Assembly (NCBI GenBank): GCA_030267215.1 | Contig: JAJDJP010000002.1 | Coordinates: 80,023 to 144,022, forward strand | Direction: 5' to 3' | Source of the DNA: Ruminococcaceae bacterium OttesenSCG-928-A16 | GTDB taxonomy: Bacteria > Bacillota > Clostridia > Oscillospirales > Ruminococcaceae | DNA: 64,000 nucleotides | In this document: piece by piece, positions 17,406-25,774 of the stretch | Layout of the letters: every line of letters begins with the position of its first letter | How positions within the stretch are numbered: the stretch's first letter is position 1 | Program-made: the position numbers and the translations under genes | The notes under the pieces: model-generated | Seen by the model: the letters and a program-made list of their open reading frames with translations, nothing else | What the model was told of the DNA's origin: nothing | Databases searched by the model: none

Positions 17406-18056
17406 ATGTCACCTAAAGCTTTTAAAAAAGACAAGCCACTATTGGATATTTTTGAACGGGAACAAAGGAGTTTAAATGCTTTTGAACGTGGAAAGAACGC
17501 AGTGACTGTGAAAGAAAAGAAAACAGTTGTTCGAGAAATTAAATTGTTTTTTTTGAATTTTATGTCAAACTCCCCCTTAATCAAAACGATTGGGTATGCA
17601 CTCTTAATTACTGGATTCATAATAGCTTTTATATATGGGGTTGGCCTCTTTAACAATAGTGCTTTCGAAAATTCTCAAGATAGGTCAACCACATATTTAT
17701 ATCTCACTGGGACTTTGATCGTACTTGGTTCATATTTTATTCTTGGAAACAATCTGGTTCCTTATCTAAAATATTTTTATGTATTGCTCTTCTCTCCTTT
17801 CGCTTTATATGCGGCCGCATTTTATATTTTTTCAATTCTGTCAGCCATTAGGCTTCCCTTTCTCAAGCATCTTCTGGGCATACTTGGCCTTTTCTATTTT
17901 ATATGTTTGTTGGTTTGGGTTCTTAAATTTATATATGCCGCAATTTCAAAAATAATTAAAAGTACCAAAAACAAAACAGGTAACAAAAATGAATTATTTA
18001 ATTTATTCTCCGCAATAGTTGGGTTGGCCGCAAACATCGTGAAACTTTGGCAATAA
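17406..18056 (+). CDS. Orphan multi-pass membrane protein, AT-rich
   Basis: A 216-residue protein I do not recognise. Residues 1-50 are highly charged, with KDKPLLDIFEREQ and VKEKKTVVREIK, and are probably cytoplasmic. Four hydrophobic segments follow, near residues 60-80, 95-115, 117-145 and 150-180, then a lysine-rich stretch and a final short hydrophobic end. AAAGGAGTTTCAGCTT precedes the ATG. Its base composition and codon choice are clearly more AT-rich than the neighbours (AAA, TTT, TTA, ATA are common), which suggests recent arrival or weak selection. It lies alone between rny and the thrS promoter. Confidence 0.75.
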   Translation: MSPKAFKKDKPLLDIFEREQRSLNAFERGKNAVTVKEKKTVVREIKLFFLNFMSNSPLIKTIGYALLITGFIIAFIYGVGLFNNSAFENSQDRSTTYLYLTGTLIVLGSYFILGNNLVPYLKYFYVLLFSPFALYAAAFYIFSILSAIRLPFLKHLLGILGLFYFICLLVWVLKFIYAAISKIIKSTKNKTGNKNELFNLFSAIVGLAANIVKLWQ

Positions 18057-18071
18057 CCCCATTGTTAAAAG

Positions 18072-18100
18072 TTGACACCCCGCCCCGCCAGTGATATTAT
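18072..18100 (+). promoter_or_regulatory. Sigma-A promoter of thrS
   Basis: TTGACA, 17-base GC-rich spacer, TATTAT. The start near 18107 coincides with the beginning of the T-box leader. Confidence 0.85.
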
Positions 18101-18106
18101 TATTGT

Positions 18107-18346
18107 ATATTAAAAAAGCTACAACGCGGACACGAGCAGCCACCTACCCACATGCAGAGAGGGCTTTGATTGCTGAAAAAAGCCTATGTTGGGGCAACTG
18201 CTTACCACCGTACCAGCCGCAAAGGCGAACCTTTGCCGGGCCATGCCCGTTACCGCATGCAGAGTGGCATCTAGTTTTTTATGGTGTAATTCGGGTGGAA
18301 CCGTGGGATTTCCTCACCCCGAGCCGTTGGCTTGGGGTGTTTTTTT
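18107..18346 (+). ncRNA. T-box leader (threonine) with terminator
   Basis: A tRNA-sensing leader upstream of threonyl-tRNA synthetase. The distal stem I element GCAGAGAGGGCTTTGAT followed by GCTGAAAAAAGCC is typical. Stem I arms CCCACATG/TATGTTGGG and AGCAG/CTGCT pair, placing ACC at 18204-18206 (a threonine codon) in the specifier position. The conserved T-box TTCGGGTGGAACCGTGGG is at 18290-18307, and the terminator stem CACCCC-GAGCC / GGCT-TGGGGTG with seven Ts is at 18315-18346. Uncharged tRNA-Thr would stabilise the antiterminator and allow thrS transcription. Confidence 0.92.
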
Positions 18347-18440
18347 ATGCCCCAGCAATTACAAATGGGAGTACCCCGCAAAGTGTGTTTGATGGCAAAA
18401 GAGAAAAGATTCGGTATGTTTCGCCCACAAAATGCGGTAA

Positions 18441-18526
18441 TGTCATTCCGAGGGCGCTTCTTGCCCGAAGAATCTTTATTGTGTGGGCTGCGAGCGAAAG
18501 ATTCTTCACTTCGTTCAGAATGACAG
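18441..18526. repeat. GTCATTC-type dispersed palindrome between T-box and thrS
   Basis: TGTCATTCCGAGGG at the left and TTCAGAATGACA at the right are complementary and enclose GAAGAATCTT and AGATTCTTC. The same element in a more degraded form is at 11294-11381. It sits inside the thrS transcript, after the T-box terminator and before the ribosome site. Confidence 0.75.
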
Positions 18527-18602
18527 ACAGATGGGTGTTTATAAAAATAGATTTACATATCCCTTACAAAGTGCATCATCGAGTATAAAAGGAGAATTTA
18601 TT

Positions 18603-20507
18603 ATGATTAAAGTTTGGTTAAAAGACGGCAGCATGCGAGAGTATGAAGCCGGCACCACCGTGGCCGAAGTTGCCAAAAGCCTTGGCATGGGCCTGTATAA
18701 AGCCGCTTGCGCTGGCCGGGTAAACGGCGAAGCCTGCGATTTGCGCACCCCGCTTACCGCCGATTGCAAGCTGGAAATATGCACCTTTGACGACCCCGAT
18801 GGCCGCCATGCCTTTTGGCATACCAGCAGCCACATTTTGGCACAGGCTGTTTTACGCTTGTTCCCGGGCACCAAATTTGCCATTGGCCCGGCCATAGATA
18901 ACGGCTTTTATTACGATTTTGACCCCGCTACCCCTTTTACCAACGAAGATTTGCCCGCCATTGAAGCAGAGATGAAAAAAATTGTAAAAGAGGCGCTGCC
19001 GGTAGAGCGCATTTTGGTAGATGCCGCCGAAGCCCAAAACCTGTTGAAAGACCAGCCTTACAAGCTGGAACTGCTGCAAAAGCACGCCGATGCAGGCGAG
19101 CAAATTAGCCTATATACCCAAGGCGAATTTATAGACCTTTGCGCCGGCCCCCACCTAATGGACACCGCCCCGGTAAAGGCTATTAAGCTTACCAGCGCCA
19201 CTGGTGCTTATTGGCATGGAGACAGCAACCTGCCCATGCTAAGCCGCATTTACGGCACCGCCTACCCCAAACAAAGCGAGTTGGACGCCTACCTTGTAAT
19301 GCTGGAGGAAGCGAAAAAACGCGACCACCGTAAACTTGGCAAAGATTTGCATCTGTTTGCCCTGCTGGAAGAAGGCCCGGGCTTCCCCTTCTTTTTGCCA
19401 AACGGCATGGTGCTTAAAAACGAGTTGCTTGCCTACTGGCGCGAAATACACCGCAAGGCCGGGTACAGCGAAATTTCTACCCCCATTATGCTAAACCGCA
19501 CCCTGTGGGAGCGCAGCGGCCACTGGGGCCACTACAAAAACAACATGTACACCACCACCATAGATGAAACCGAATTTGCCATTAAACCCATGAACTGCCC
19601 CGGCAGCATTTTGGTGTACAAAACCCAACCCCACAGTTACAGAGACCTACCCCTGCGCTTGGGCGAACTTGGCCTTGTGCACCGGCACGAGCTTTCGGGC
19701 GCGTTGCACGGCCTAATGCGGGTGCGCAGCTTTACGCAGGATGATGCCCACATTTACATGATGCCCAGCCAGATTAAGGAAGAAATTATCCGGGTGGTAA
19801 AACTTATCGACGAAGTGTACTCGCTGTTTGGCTTTGAGTATAAAATAGAGCTTTCTACCATGCCAGAAGACCACATGGGCGAGCTGGCCGATTGGGAAGC
19901 CGCCACCGATGCACTGCGTGGTGCCATGGATGAACTGGGCCGCAGCTACACTATTAACGAGGGCGACGGCGCCTTTTACGGGCCTAAGCTAGATTTTCAT
20001 TTGGTGGACGCCATTGGCCGTACCTGGCAGTGCGGCACCATCCAGCTAGATTTTCAGCTGCCCGAACGTTTTGAGATGGAATACACCGGCGAAGACGGCC
20101 AAAAGCACCGCCCGGTAATGATACACCGTGTTGTGTTTGGCTCGGTAGAGCGATTTATTGGTATTTTAATCGAACATTTTGCCGGGGCCTTCCCCGCTTG
20201 GCTGGCGCCGGTGCAGGTAATGCTGGTGCCCATTAGCGAGGGGCACCATGAGTATGCCCAGCAGGTAAAAGCCCGGCTAGAGGCCGAGGGCCTGCGGGTA
20301 GAGGCCGACCTGCGCAACGAAAAAATGGGCTATAAAATACGCGAAGCCCAGCTGCAAAAAATACCCTATATGCTGGTGATGGGCGACAAAGAAGTAGCCG
20401 ACGGCACCGTGGCCGTGCGTGCCCGCAAAGAAGAAAAAGGCGGCGTAAAAACCGTAGACGATTTTATAAGCAGCATTATGGAAGAAATTTACAGCCGAAG
20501 CTTATAA
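18603..20507 (+). CDS. thrS: Threonyl-tRNA synthetase
   Basis: A 634-residue class II synthetase that charges tRNA-Thr. It has an N-terminal TGS domain (IKVWLKDGSMREYEAGTT, split at about residue 15), the editing domain with HTSSHILAQA and the cysteine in DLCAGPHL, then the catalytic core with MNCPGSILVY, LVHRHELSGALHGL, TQDDAHIY and GSVERFIGILIEHFAG, and a C-terminal anticodon domain from PVQVMLVPI. ATG 18603 has AAAGGAGAATTTATT; the in-frame start at 18483 would run through the repeat element and is rejected. Controlled by the upstream T-box. Confidence 0.97.
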   Translation: MIKVWLKDGSMREYEAGTTVAEVAKSLGMGLYKAACAGRVNGEACDLRTPLTADCKLEICTFDDPDGRHAFWHTSSHILAQAVLRLFPGTKFAIGPAIDNGFYYDFDPATPFTNEDLPAIEAEMKKIVKEALPVERILVDAAEAQNLLKDQPYKLELLQKHADAGEQISLYTQGEFIDLCAGPHLMDTAPVKAIKLTSATGAYWHGDSNLPMLSRIYGTAYPKQSELDAYLVMLEEAKKRDHRKLGKDLHLFALLEEGPGFPFFLPNGMVLKNELLAYWREIHRKAGYSEISTPIMLNRTLWERSGHWGHYKNNMYTTTIDETEFAIKPMNCPGSILVYKTQPHSYRDLPLRLGELGLVHRHELSGALHGLMRVRSFTQDDAHIYMMPSQIKEEIIRVVKLIDEVYSLFGFEYKIELSTMPEDHMGELADWEAATDALRGAMDELGRSYTINEGDGAFYGPKLDFHLVDAIGRTWQCGTIQLDFQLPERFEMEYTGEDGQKHRPVMIHRVVFGSVERFIGILIEHFAGAFPAWLAPVQVMLVPISEGHHEYAQQVKARLEAEGLRVEADLRNEKMGYKIREAQLQKIPYMLVMGDKEVADGTVAVRARKEEKGGVKTVDDFISSIMEEIYSRSL

Positions 20508-20531
20508 TATTAAATAGGCAAAAAGCAGTAA

Positions 20532-20562
20532 ACCGGCACCCAAATGGGTGCCGGTTTTGTTA
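20532..20562 (+). terminator. Intrinsic terminator after thrS
   Basis: AACCGGCACCC-AAAT-GGGTGCCGGTT, an eleven-pair stem with TTGTTATT following. Confidence 0.9.
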
Positions 20563-20584
20563 TTCGTCCCTATATTCAGCGTAT

Positions 20585-21340
20585 TTAAATATCTATCTCA
20601 AGGCCTACCGGGCAATGGTCGCTGCCAAAAACATCGGGGTAAATCAGGCTATCTTTTACTTTGGGCATAAGCCGGTTGCTTACCACAAAATAATCGATAC
20701 GCCAACCGGCATTGTTGGCACGGGCATTGAAGCGGTAGCTCCACCAAGAGTAGGCCCCGGTTTTGTCTGGGTACAGGGCACGGTAGGTATCGGTAAAACC
20801 GCTTTGCAAAAGTTCGGTCATTTTGCCACGCTCCTGGTCCGAAAATCCGGCCTGGCCACGGTTGGGCCCGGGGTTTTTCAGGTCAATTTCGTTGTGGGCA
20901 ACGTTTAAATCTCCACAATAAATCACCGGCTTCTTTTTGTCTAGCTCCAACAAATAAGCACGCAGGTCATCCTCCCACTGCATGCGGTATTCAATGCGCT
21001 TTAGCTCTGGCTGGGCGTTGGGGGTATACACGTTTACCAGGTAAAACCCGGGGTATTCCAGCGTTATGGCACGGCCTTCGGTGCCATGCAAATCAATGCC
21101 AATGCCCAGTTGCTGGTTTATTGGCGTTTGGCGTGTAAACACCGCTGTGCCACTATACCCTTTGCGCTCGGCACTGTTCCAATATTGTGTATACCCTTCG
21201 GGGTTAAACTCTGCCTGGCCGGGTTGCATTTTGGTTTCTTGCAGGCAAAACACATCGGCATCTAACATATTAAAGGCCTGCTCAAAATCTTTTTTCAGCA
21301 CCGCCCTAAATCCGTTTACGTTCCAGCTTATCAGTTTCAT
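20585..21340 (-). CDS. Exodeoxyribonuclease III / AP endonuclease
   Basis: A 251-residue DNA repair enzyme of the ExoIII (Xth/ExoA) family that cleaves at abasic sites and trims 3' ends. Active-site motifs: SWNVNGFRA, LQETKMQ with the catalytic glutamate, YTPNA, CGDLNVAHNEIDL and the terminal GSDHCPVGL. Length matches the family. The gene is a single unit, convergent with thrS, and starts with ATG 21340 after AGGAAGATAC. Cytoplasmic. Confidence 0.95.
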   Translation of the reverse strand: MKLISWNVNGFRAVLKKDFEQAFNMLDADVFCLQETKMQPGQAEFNPEGYTQYWNSAERKGYSGTAVFTRQTPINQQLGIGIDLHGTEGRAITLEYPGFYLVNVYTPNAQPELKRIEYRMQWEDDLRAYLLELDKKKPVIYCGDLNVAHNEIDLKNPGPNRGQAGFSDQERGKMTELLQSGFTDTYRALYPDKTGAYSWWSYRFNARANNAGWRIDYFVVSNRLMPKVKDSLIYPDVFGSDHCPVGLEIDI

Positions 21341-21435
21341 GTATCTTCCTCTTTTCTGGCAAAGCGCTGCCAGTTAAATTATTCGTTGGTTAAAGCATAT
21401 CATATTGCTGCTTTTATAAACAAGGCTAAACGCAA

Positions 21436-21469
21436 CAATCCCCACAAAGCAAATGCTTTGTGGGGATTG
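21436..21469 (-). terminator. Hairpin after the small lipoprotein gene
   Basis: CAATCCCCACAAAGC pairs with GCTTTGTGGGGATTG around an AAAT loop. On the minus strand it is followed by TTGCGTTT, a weak T-run. It lies 19 bases after the stop of the minus-strand lipoprotein. Confidence 0.65.
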
Positions 21470-21487
21470 TGTAAAAACTACCTTACA

Positions 21488-21754
21488 TTAAGCGGCTACA
21501 CTAGAAGCATCGCTCTCTACTTCAGAAGCAGCACTTTCTACAGCGCTTTCCACCTCAGAAGGGGCCGCTTCTACTTCAGAAGCAACACTGGCGCTATCCA
21601 CGCTGCTTTCTACTTCGCTGGCAACGCTAGCCACAGAGGCTACCGAGGCCGCCGACGCTACCGAAGCAGGGGTAGATGTGGTGTTATCGGTGCAGGCAAC
21701 AAGGCCAAGGCCCATAACAGCGGTTATGCAAGCAACAGCAATTAGTTTTTTCAT
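21488..21754 (-). CDS. Small Ser/Ala/Val/Glu-rich lipoprotein
   Basis: An 88-residue protein with a clear lipoprotein signal: MKKLIAVACITAVMGLGLVAC, lipobox LVAC at Cys21. The mature part has almost no globular character: it is built from SVAS, SEVES and SAAS units, alternating serine, alanine, valine and acidic residues. This looks like a cell-surface tether or spacer. The same SSVASVA vocabulary appears in the tail of the protein at 36303-37562 and of the VanY protein at 50583. AGGAGAAAACGT precedes the start. Function unknown. Confidence 0.75.
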   Translation of the reverse strand: MKKLIAVACITAVMGLGLVACTDNTTSTPASVASAASVASVASVASEVESSVDSASVASEVEAAPSEVESAVESAASEVESDASSVAA

Positions 21755-22189
21755 ACGTTTTCTCCTTTAATGCAACATAAAAATTGATGTTTTATTTTTG
21801 GACAGTGCAAAGTATTTCTAAAAATCTCTGCTGCCCAACATTGCCTATTATAGCCCCGATATTGTGAAAGTTCTACAAAAAAATTGGTACATTTTTATTA
21901 CAATTGTCTTGCTAAAAGGTTACAATCACCAGTAAAGGCTTGGTTTTTTAGGCAATTTCACCATAGCTTTTTTCTAAAGTCAGTCATTTATCTATTCGTT
22001 TTTCTGTTATACATGCAAAAATAACCAAATTTTCTTATAAAATCGGCCTTGTAACATCTTTGGTACACTACAACCCTTTTGCCTTTTTAAATGGGCGTTA
22101 TTTTGGTTTTTAGCACGCACTTGTGCATTTGCTGTAAACAGATATTTTCAAAATATACAATAAATCCCCCTTTCTTTTGTTTAAAACTG
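21755..22189. other. AT-rich intergenic region, no gene seen
   Basis: The first part of the 786-base gap between the small lipoprotein and the cdaR-type regulator. It is AT-rich, with no open frame of interest on either strand and no clear hairpin or repeat. It should contain the promoter for the minus-strand lipoprotein, but no strong match was found. Confidence 0.5.
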
Positions 22190-22218
22190 TTGCAAAAGTC
22201 AATCCTTATGTGTAAAAT
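22190..22218 (+). promoter_or_regulatory. Probable promoter of the cdaR leader
   Basis: TTGCAA, 17-base spacer, TAAAAT. The predicted start near 22225 gives a leader of roughly 315 bases before ATG 22541, which contains the structured region described next. Confidence 0.55.
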
Positions 22219-22356
22219 AGATATTATTATAGAAGAAGTTTAGCTAATCTTTACAATTCAGGCTTTCGGTCCGTGTAGGTGCACATCCGCAAATTGAAGA
22301 AATAACCAAAACCAAGCAGGTTTGTGGTTCCTCAAGATACTTTTTAGAAGAAATGA

Positions 22357-22521
22357 TTTGCTCCGGGGTGTTCGCCTTCCGGCGAACAGGCATAACCTGG
22401 TTGTGCACCGGGCGGTTTGCAGGGCAAATTCTTCGATAAAAAGCACCGAAGAGGTACCACAAAGGCGCCGGGTTTGGGCGTTTTAGTGGTTTGAGGGCGT
22501 ACACCAAGGCCGGGCAGCAAA
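22357..22521 (+). ncRNA. Candidate structured leader RNA upstream of the CdaR-type regulator
   Basis: A 165-base region whose ends pair: TTTGCT (22357-22362) with AGCAAA (22516-22521), CCGG with CCGG (22510-22513), and GGTGTTCGCC (22367-22376) with GGCGTACACC (22496-22505), nine of ten bases. The strand 22369-22376 can instead pair locally with GGCGAACA (22381-22388), eight perfect pairs, so the two folds exclude each other. Inner hairpins include TCTTCG/CGAAGA and ACCAC/GTGGT. There is no T-run, and the region ends just before the ribosome site. A long imperfect rod of this size also recalls 6S RNA; I cannot tell a cis-acting leader from a trans-acting RNA. Confidence 0.5.
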
Positions 22522-22540
22522 AGAAGGGATATGTGGCATT

Positions 22541-23629
22541 ATGGCAAACCGTGTATTTCAGGGTGTTGTATACCAAATGAAGGATACCATTGGGCGCACC
22601 GCTGGCGTTGTAGACGAAACCGGCACCGTTGTTTCTTGTACCGACCTTGCCCAAATTGGCGAGGTGCACGAGGAATTTTTAACCGACCCTATGGGTGCCG
22701 CAAACGATAAATTTGCCAAGGGCGGCTATTCTTACCACCTGTTTTCTTCGGGCCGCCGCAACGAGTATGCCGCCTTTGTAGAAGGCGCCGACGGCGAAGC
22801 CGCAAAGCTGGCCGCCATTGTGGCCATTAGCCTGCAAAACATTTTGCAATACCACGACGAAAAATTTGATAAATCTAACTTTATTAAAAATATTGTGCTG
22901 GAAAATATTTTGCCGGGCGATATTTATGCCAAAGCACGCGAGCTGCATTTTGCCACCGATGTAGCGCGGGTGGTGCTGCTTATTCGTGTAACCAGCGGCA
23001 ACGATATTTCTGCCTACGATATTGTGAACGGGTTGTTCCCCGATAAGCAAAAAGATTTTGTTTTTAACGTGAACGAATCGGACACGGTGCTGGTAAAAGA
23101 AATTAAGCGCGGCATTGACGAAAAGGATATTGAGAAACTGGCCGCCTCGATTGTGGACACCCTGAACGGCGAGCATTATATTAAAACCGTGGTGGGCATT
23201 GGCACCCCAATTTATAATATTAAAGATTTAGCCGCCAGCTTTAAAGAAGCACAAATTGCGCTGGAAGTTGGCAAAGTGTTCGACTCTGAGCAGGCGATTG
23301 TGAACTACAACCATTTGGGCATTGCCCGTTTAATTTACCAGCTGCCCACCACCCTGTGCGAAATGTTTTTAAAAGAGGTTTTCAACCACGGCAGCATCGA
23401 TTCTTTGGACGAAGAAACCCTGTTTACCATTCAGCGTTTCTTCGAAAACAACCTCAATGTTTCCGAAACCTCGCGCGGGTTATTTGTGCACCGCAACACG
23501 CTGGTTTACCGGCTAGAAAAAATTAAAAAACTAACCGGGTTAGATTTACGTGAATTTGACGATGCTATTGTATTTAAGGTTGCCCTAATGGTTAAAAAAT
23601 ACCTGAACTCGAACCCTGTAAAATATTGA
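22541..23629 (+). CDS. CdaR/PucR-family transcriptional regulator
   Basis: A 362-residue protein with an N-terminal sensor-like region (about 1-130), a central GGDEF-like CdaR domain, and a C-terminal helix-turn-helix of the PucR HTH_30 type. The last shows FENNLNVSETSRGLFVHRNT, then LVYRLEKIKKLTGLDLR. Such regulators usually respond to sugar acids or purine metabolites, but in clostridia a member often precedes ftsE-ftsX, as here. The start ATG 22541 is weakly served by GAAGGGA about 12 bases upstream. The 315-base leader suggests post-transcriptional control. Confidence 0.87.
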   Translation: MANRVFQGVVYQMKDTIGRTAGVVDETGTVVSCTDLAQIGEVHEEFLTDPMGAANDKFAKGGYSYHLFSSGRRNEYAAFVEGADGEAAKLAAIVAISLQNILQYHDEKFDKSNFIKNIVLENILPGDIYAKARELHFATDVARVVLLIRVTSGNDISAYDIVNGLFPDKQKDFVFNVNESDTVLVKEIKRGIDEKDIEKLAASIVDTLNGEHYIKTVVGIGTPIYNIKDLAASFKEAQIALEVGKVFDSEQAIVNYNHLGIARLIYQLPTTLCEMFLKEVFNHGSIDSLDEETLFTIQRFFENNLNVSETSRGLFVHRNTLVYRLEKIKKLTGLDLREFDDAIVFKVALMVKKYLNSNPVKY

Positions 23630-23652
23630 TAAGCGCACCAAAATGTGATACT

Positions 23653-23849
23653 ATAGGACCATCGTTTACTTAGAGTGTGTTTTCAAATCTCCAAAACGCC
23701 AAATCCGGCATCTTTTGCGCCCTTCTACGTTGCTTACCCTTGCAAACCACCTAGGTTTACTGCGGATAAGCGCCTTGAAATGCAGCAAAACCTGCTCGGT
23801 TTTATGCATTTTTCCGATTTGAAAACACACTCTAGAACGATGGTCCTAT
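23653..23849. mobile_element. MITE-like 197-bp inverted-repeat element
   Basis: The ends are inverted copies: ATAGGACCATCGTT plus TAGAGTGTGTTTTCAAATC on the left (23653-23666 and 23671-23689), and the exact complements on the right (23816-23834 and 23835-23849). The only difference is a few extra bases (TTACT against T) between the two blocks on the left. The 126-base core has no transposase. Size, long terminal repeats and lack of coding capacity fit a miniature inverted-repeat transposable element lying between the cdaR-type gene and ftsE. Confidence 0.75.
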
Positions 23850-24027
23850 TCAATATTTTGGGCAATTGGTTTTTTGCAAAACACCAGTGCGCCCTGCTTT
23901 TTTGCGTGTAAGAATAAAAAGTTTGAATAAATTATGACCCTATTTTGTGCCCATTGCGGCCGGTTTTGCGCTTGTGTTACGGTTACACCCGGCAAGCCGC
24001 CCCGCACTTAACGGAGGAAACCAACAA

Positions 24028-24747
24028 ATGGCGAGAAATTCCATTGTGTCAGATGAATCGGTTATGATTAGTTTATCGAATGTAAAAAAGGTTTACCCCG
24101 GTGGCAATGTTGCGCTACAAAATGTAAACCTGGAAATTAACCGTGGGGAATTTGTGTTTGTGCTCGGGCATTCGGGCGCGGGCAAAAGCACCTTTTTAAA
24201 GCTTATTTTGCGCGAAGAAACCGCCACCGCCGGCCGTGTGGTGGTAAACGGAAGAGATTTATCCAAAATACGCCAGCGGGATATCCCCTACATGCGGCGT
24301 GGGCTTGGCGTGGTTTTTCAAGATTTTAGGCTGATACCCACCATGACCGCTTTCGAAAACGTGGCCTTTGCCATGCGTGTAACCAATATATCCGAGCGGG
24401 AAATTAGAAAACGTGTGCCCTATGTGCTAAATTTGGTGGGCCTTGCGGGCAAAGCCAAAAGCCTGCCCGCCGAAATGAGCGGCGGCGAACAACAACGTGT
24501 AGCCTTGGCGCGTGCCCTTGTGCACTCTCCGCCAATTATTATTGCAGACGAACCCACCGGAAATATTGATCCCGAGCTTTCGGTGGAAATTATGGAACTA
24601 TTAAAAGCCATTAACATGGTGGGCACCACCGTGGTGGTGGTTACGCACGAGCACGAACTGGCGCAGCGTTTTTCTGAGCGCATTATCACCATAGACCACG
24701 GCACCGTGGTAGACGATGTGTGGCAGAAGGGGGGCGCCAACATATGA
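24028..24747 (+). CDS. ftsE: Cell division ATP-binding protein FtsE
   Basis: A 239-residue ABC ATPase that pairs with FtsX to control peptidoglycan hydrolases during division. Walker [11 protein letters not shown]-loop [21 protein letters not shown] (VFQDFRLIP is FtsE-typical), signature [15 protein letters not shown], Walker [13 protein letters not shown] and VTHEHEL. The start is ATG 24028, preceded by CGGAGGAAACCAACAA, not the upstream in-frame 23947. An eleven-residue extension ([11 protein letters not shown]) precedes the usual start of the domain. Stop overlaps the ftsX start by four bases. Confidence 0.94.
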   Translation: MARNSIVSDESVMISLSNVKKVYPGGNVALQNVNLEINRGEFVFVLGHSGAGKSTFLKLILREETATAGRVVVNGRDLSKIRQRDIPYMRRGLGVVFQDFRLIPTMTAFENVAFAMRVTNISEREIRKRVPYVLNLVGLAGKAKSLPAEMSGGEQQRVALARALVHSPPIIIADEPTGNIDPELSVEIMELLKAINMVGTTVVVVTHEHELAQRFSERIITIDHGTVVDDVWQKGGANI

Positions 24748-25640
24748 AACTTGGCAGCTTTAGGTACCTTGTAAAACAAGGCTGGAAAGGCATGGCCGCC
24801 AACCGGTTAATGACCCTTGCTAGTATTGGTGTTTTAACCGCCTGTTTAATTATTACCGGCATTGCCAGCCTGCTTTCGTTAAATGTAAACCGTGTAATAG
24901 ATTATTTAGGCAACCAAAACGAAATTGTTGTTTATTTATACGATATTTCGCAGGAAGAAATGGATGCGCTTGGCGCCGCCATTGTGCAAACCCCCAATGT
25001 AAAAGAAGCCACGTCGGTTTCTAAAGAAGAAGCTTTAGAGCAGATGAAAGGCTGGATGGGAGACTACGCCAATTTGCTGGATAATTACCCCACCATTTTG
25101 CCGGCCAGTTTCCGTGTTACGGTAGAAGATTTAAGCCTGCTTGCCCAAACCAACGAGCAACTTAAAATAATGCCCGGGGTAGAAAGTACCTCGGCTCCTT
25201 CGGAGCTTGCCGGCGTTATGGTGGTGCTTAAAAACGCCGTTAACTACGGTGGCTGGGCACTGGTACTTATTCTGGCGCTGGTTTCTATTATTATTATAAG
25301 CAACACCATACGCCTTACGGTGTTTGCCCGCCGCCGCGAAATTAGCATTATGAAGTATGTTGGCGCTACCAACACCTTTATTCGCCTGCCTTTTTTTGTA
25401 GAGGGTATGACCGTTGGCCTTGTTTCGGGGTTAATTGGCGCAGGGGTAGTATGCGGTGCTTATTATTTGGTTATGCAGTACATTCAAGGCAGCCAAAACC
25501 TGTGGGTGGCGGCTATTATCTCTAACCTTTTGCCGCTGCAAAGCATTTGGCTTTATGTTGTGCTTGCCTTTGTGGCTTTTGGCCTGTTTATTGGCGGCAT
25601 TGGCACCACCAACAGCATTCGCAAACATTTAAAAGTGTAG
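24744..25640 (+). CDS. ftsX: Cell division protein FtsX
   Basis: A 298-residue membrane protein with one N-terminal transmembrane helix ([19 protein letters not shown]), an extracellular domain of about 110 residues, and three C-terminal helices. [23 protein letters not shown] is the family coupling motif, seen as [18 protein letters not shown] 24744 overlaps the ftsE stop. FtsX would pass the ATPase signal across the membrane to the coiled-coil M23 peptidases encoded next. Confidence 0.94.
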   Translation: MKLGSFRYLVKQGWKGMAANRLMTLASIGVLTACLIITGIASLLSLNVNRVIDYLGNQNEIVVYLYDISQEEMDALGAAIVQTPNVKEATSVSKEEALEQMKGWMGDYANLLDNYPTILPASFRVTVEDLSLLAQTNEQLKIMPGVESTSAPSELAGVMVVLKNAVNYGGWALVLILALVSIIIISNTIRLTVFARRREISIMKYVGATNTFIRLPFFVEGMTVGLVSGLIGAGVVCGAYYLVMQYIQGSQNLWVAAIISNLLPLQSIWLYVVLAFVAFGLFIGGIGTTNSIRKHLKV

Positions 25641-25774
25641 CAACTAGGCCTTTGCAAGCATTTGCAAAGGCTGTTCGTGTTTATACAGTTGGGGCTGGTT
25701 TAGCCACCCTTGCCAGCAACAATGCACTGGCAACCACCTGTAACAAACAAACCGCTACTTCGGAGGTACACCCT

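Noticed and set aside
22357..22521. Firm call of 6S RNA for the cdaR leader
   Set aside because: The rod-like shape and GGTGTTCGCC strand recall 6S RNA, but there is no separate terminator and no confirmed conserved core, so only a structured RNA is claimed.
22244..22669. 141-residue minus-strand frame across the cdaR leader
   Set aside because: It overlaps the start of the regulator gene and the structured leader, has no ribosome site, and no family resemblance.
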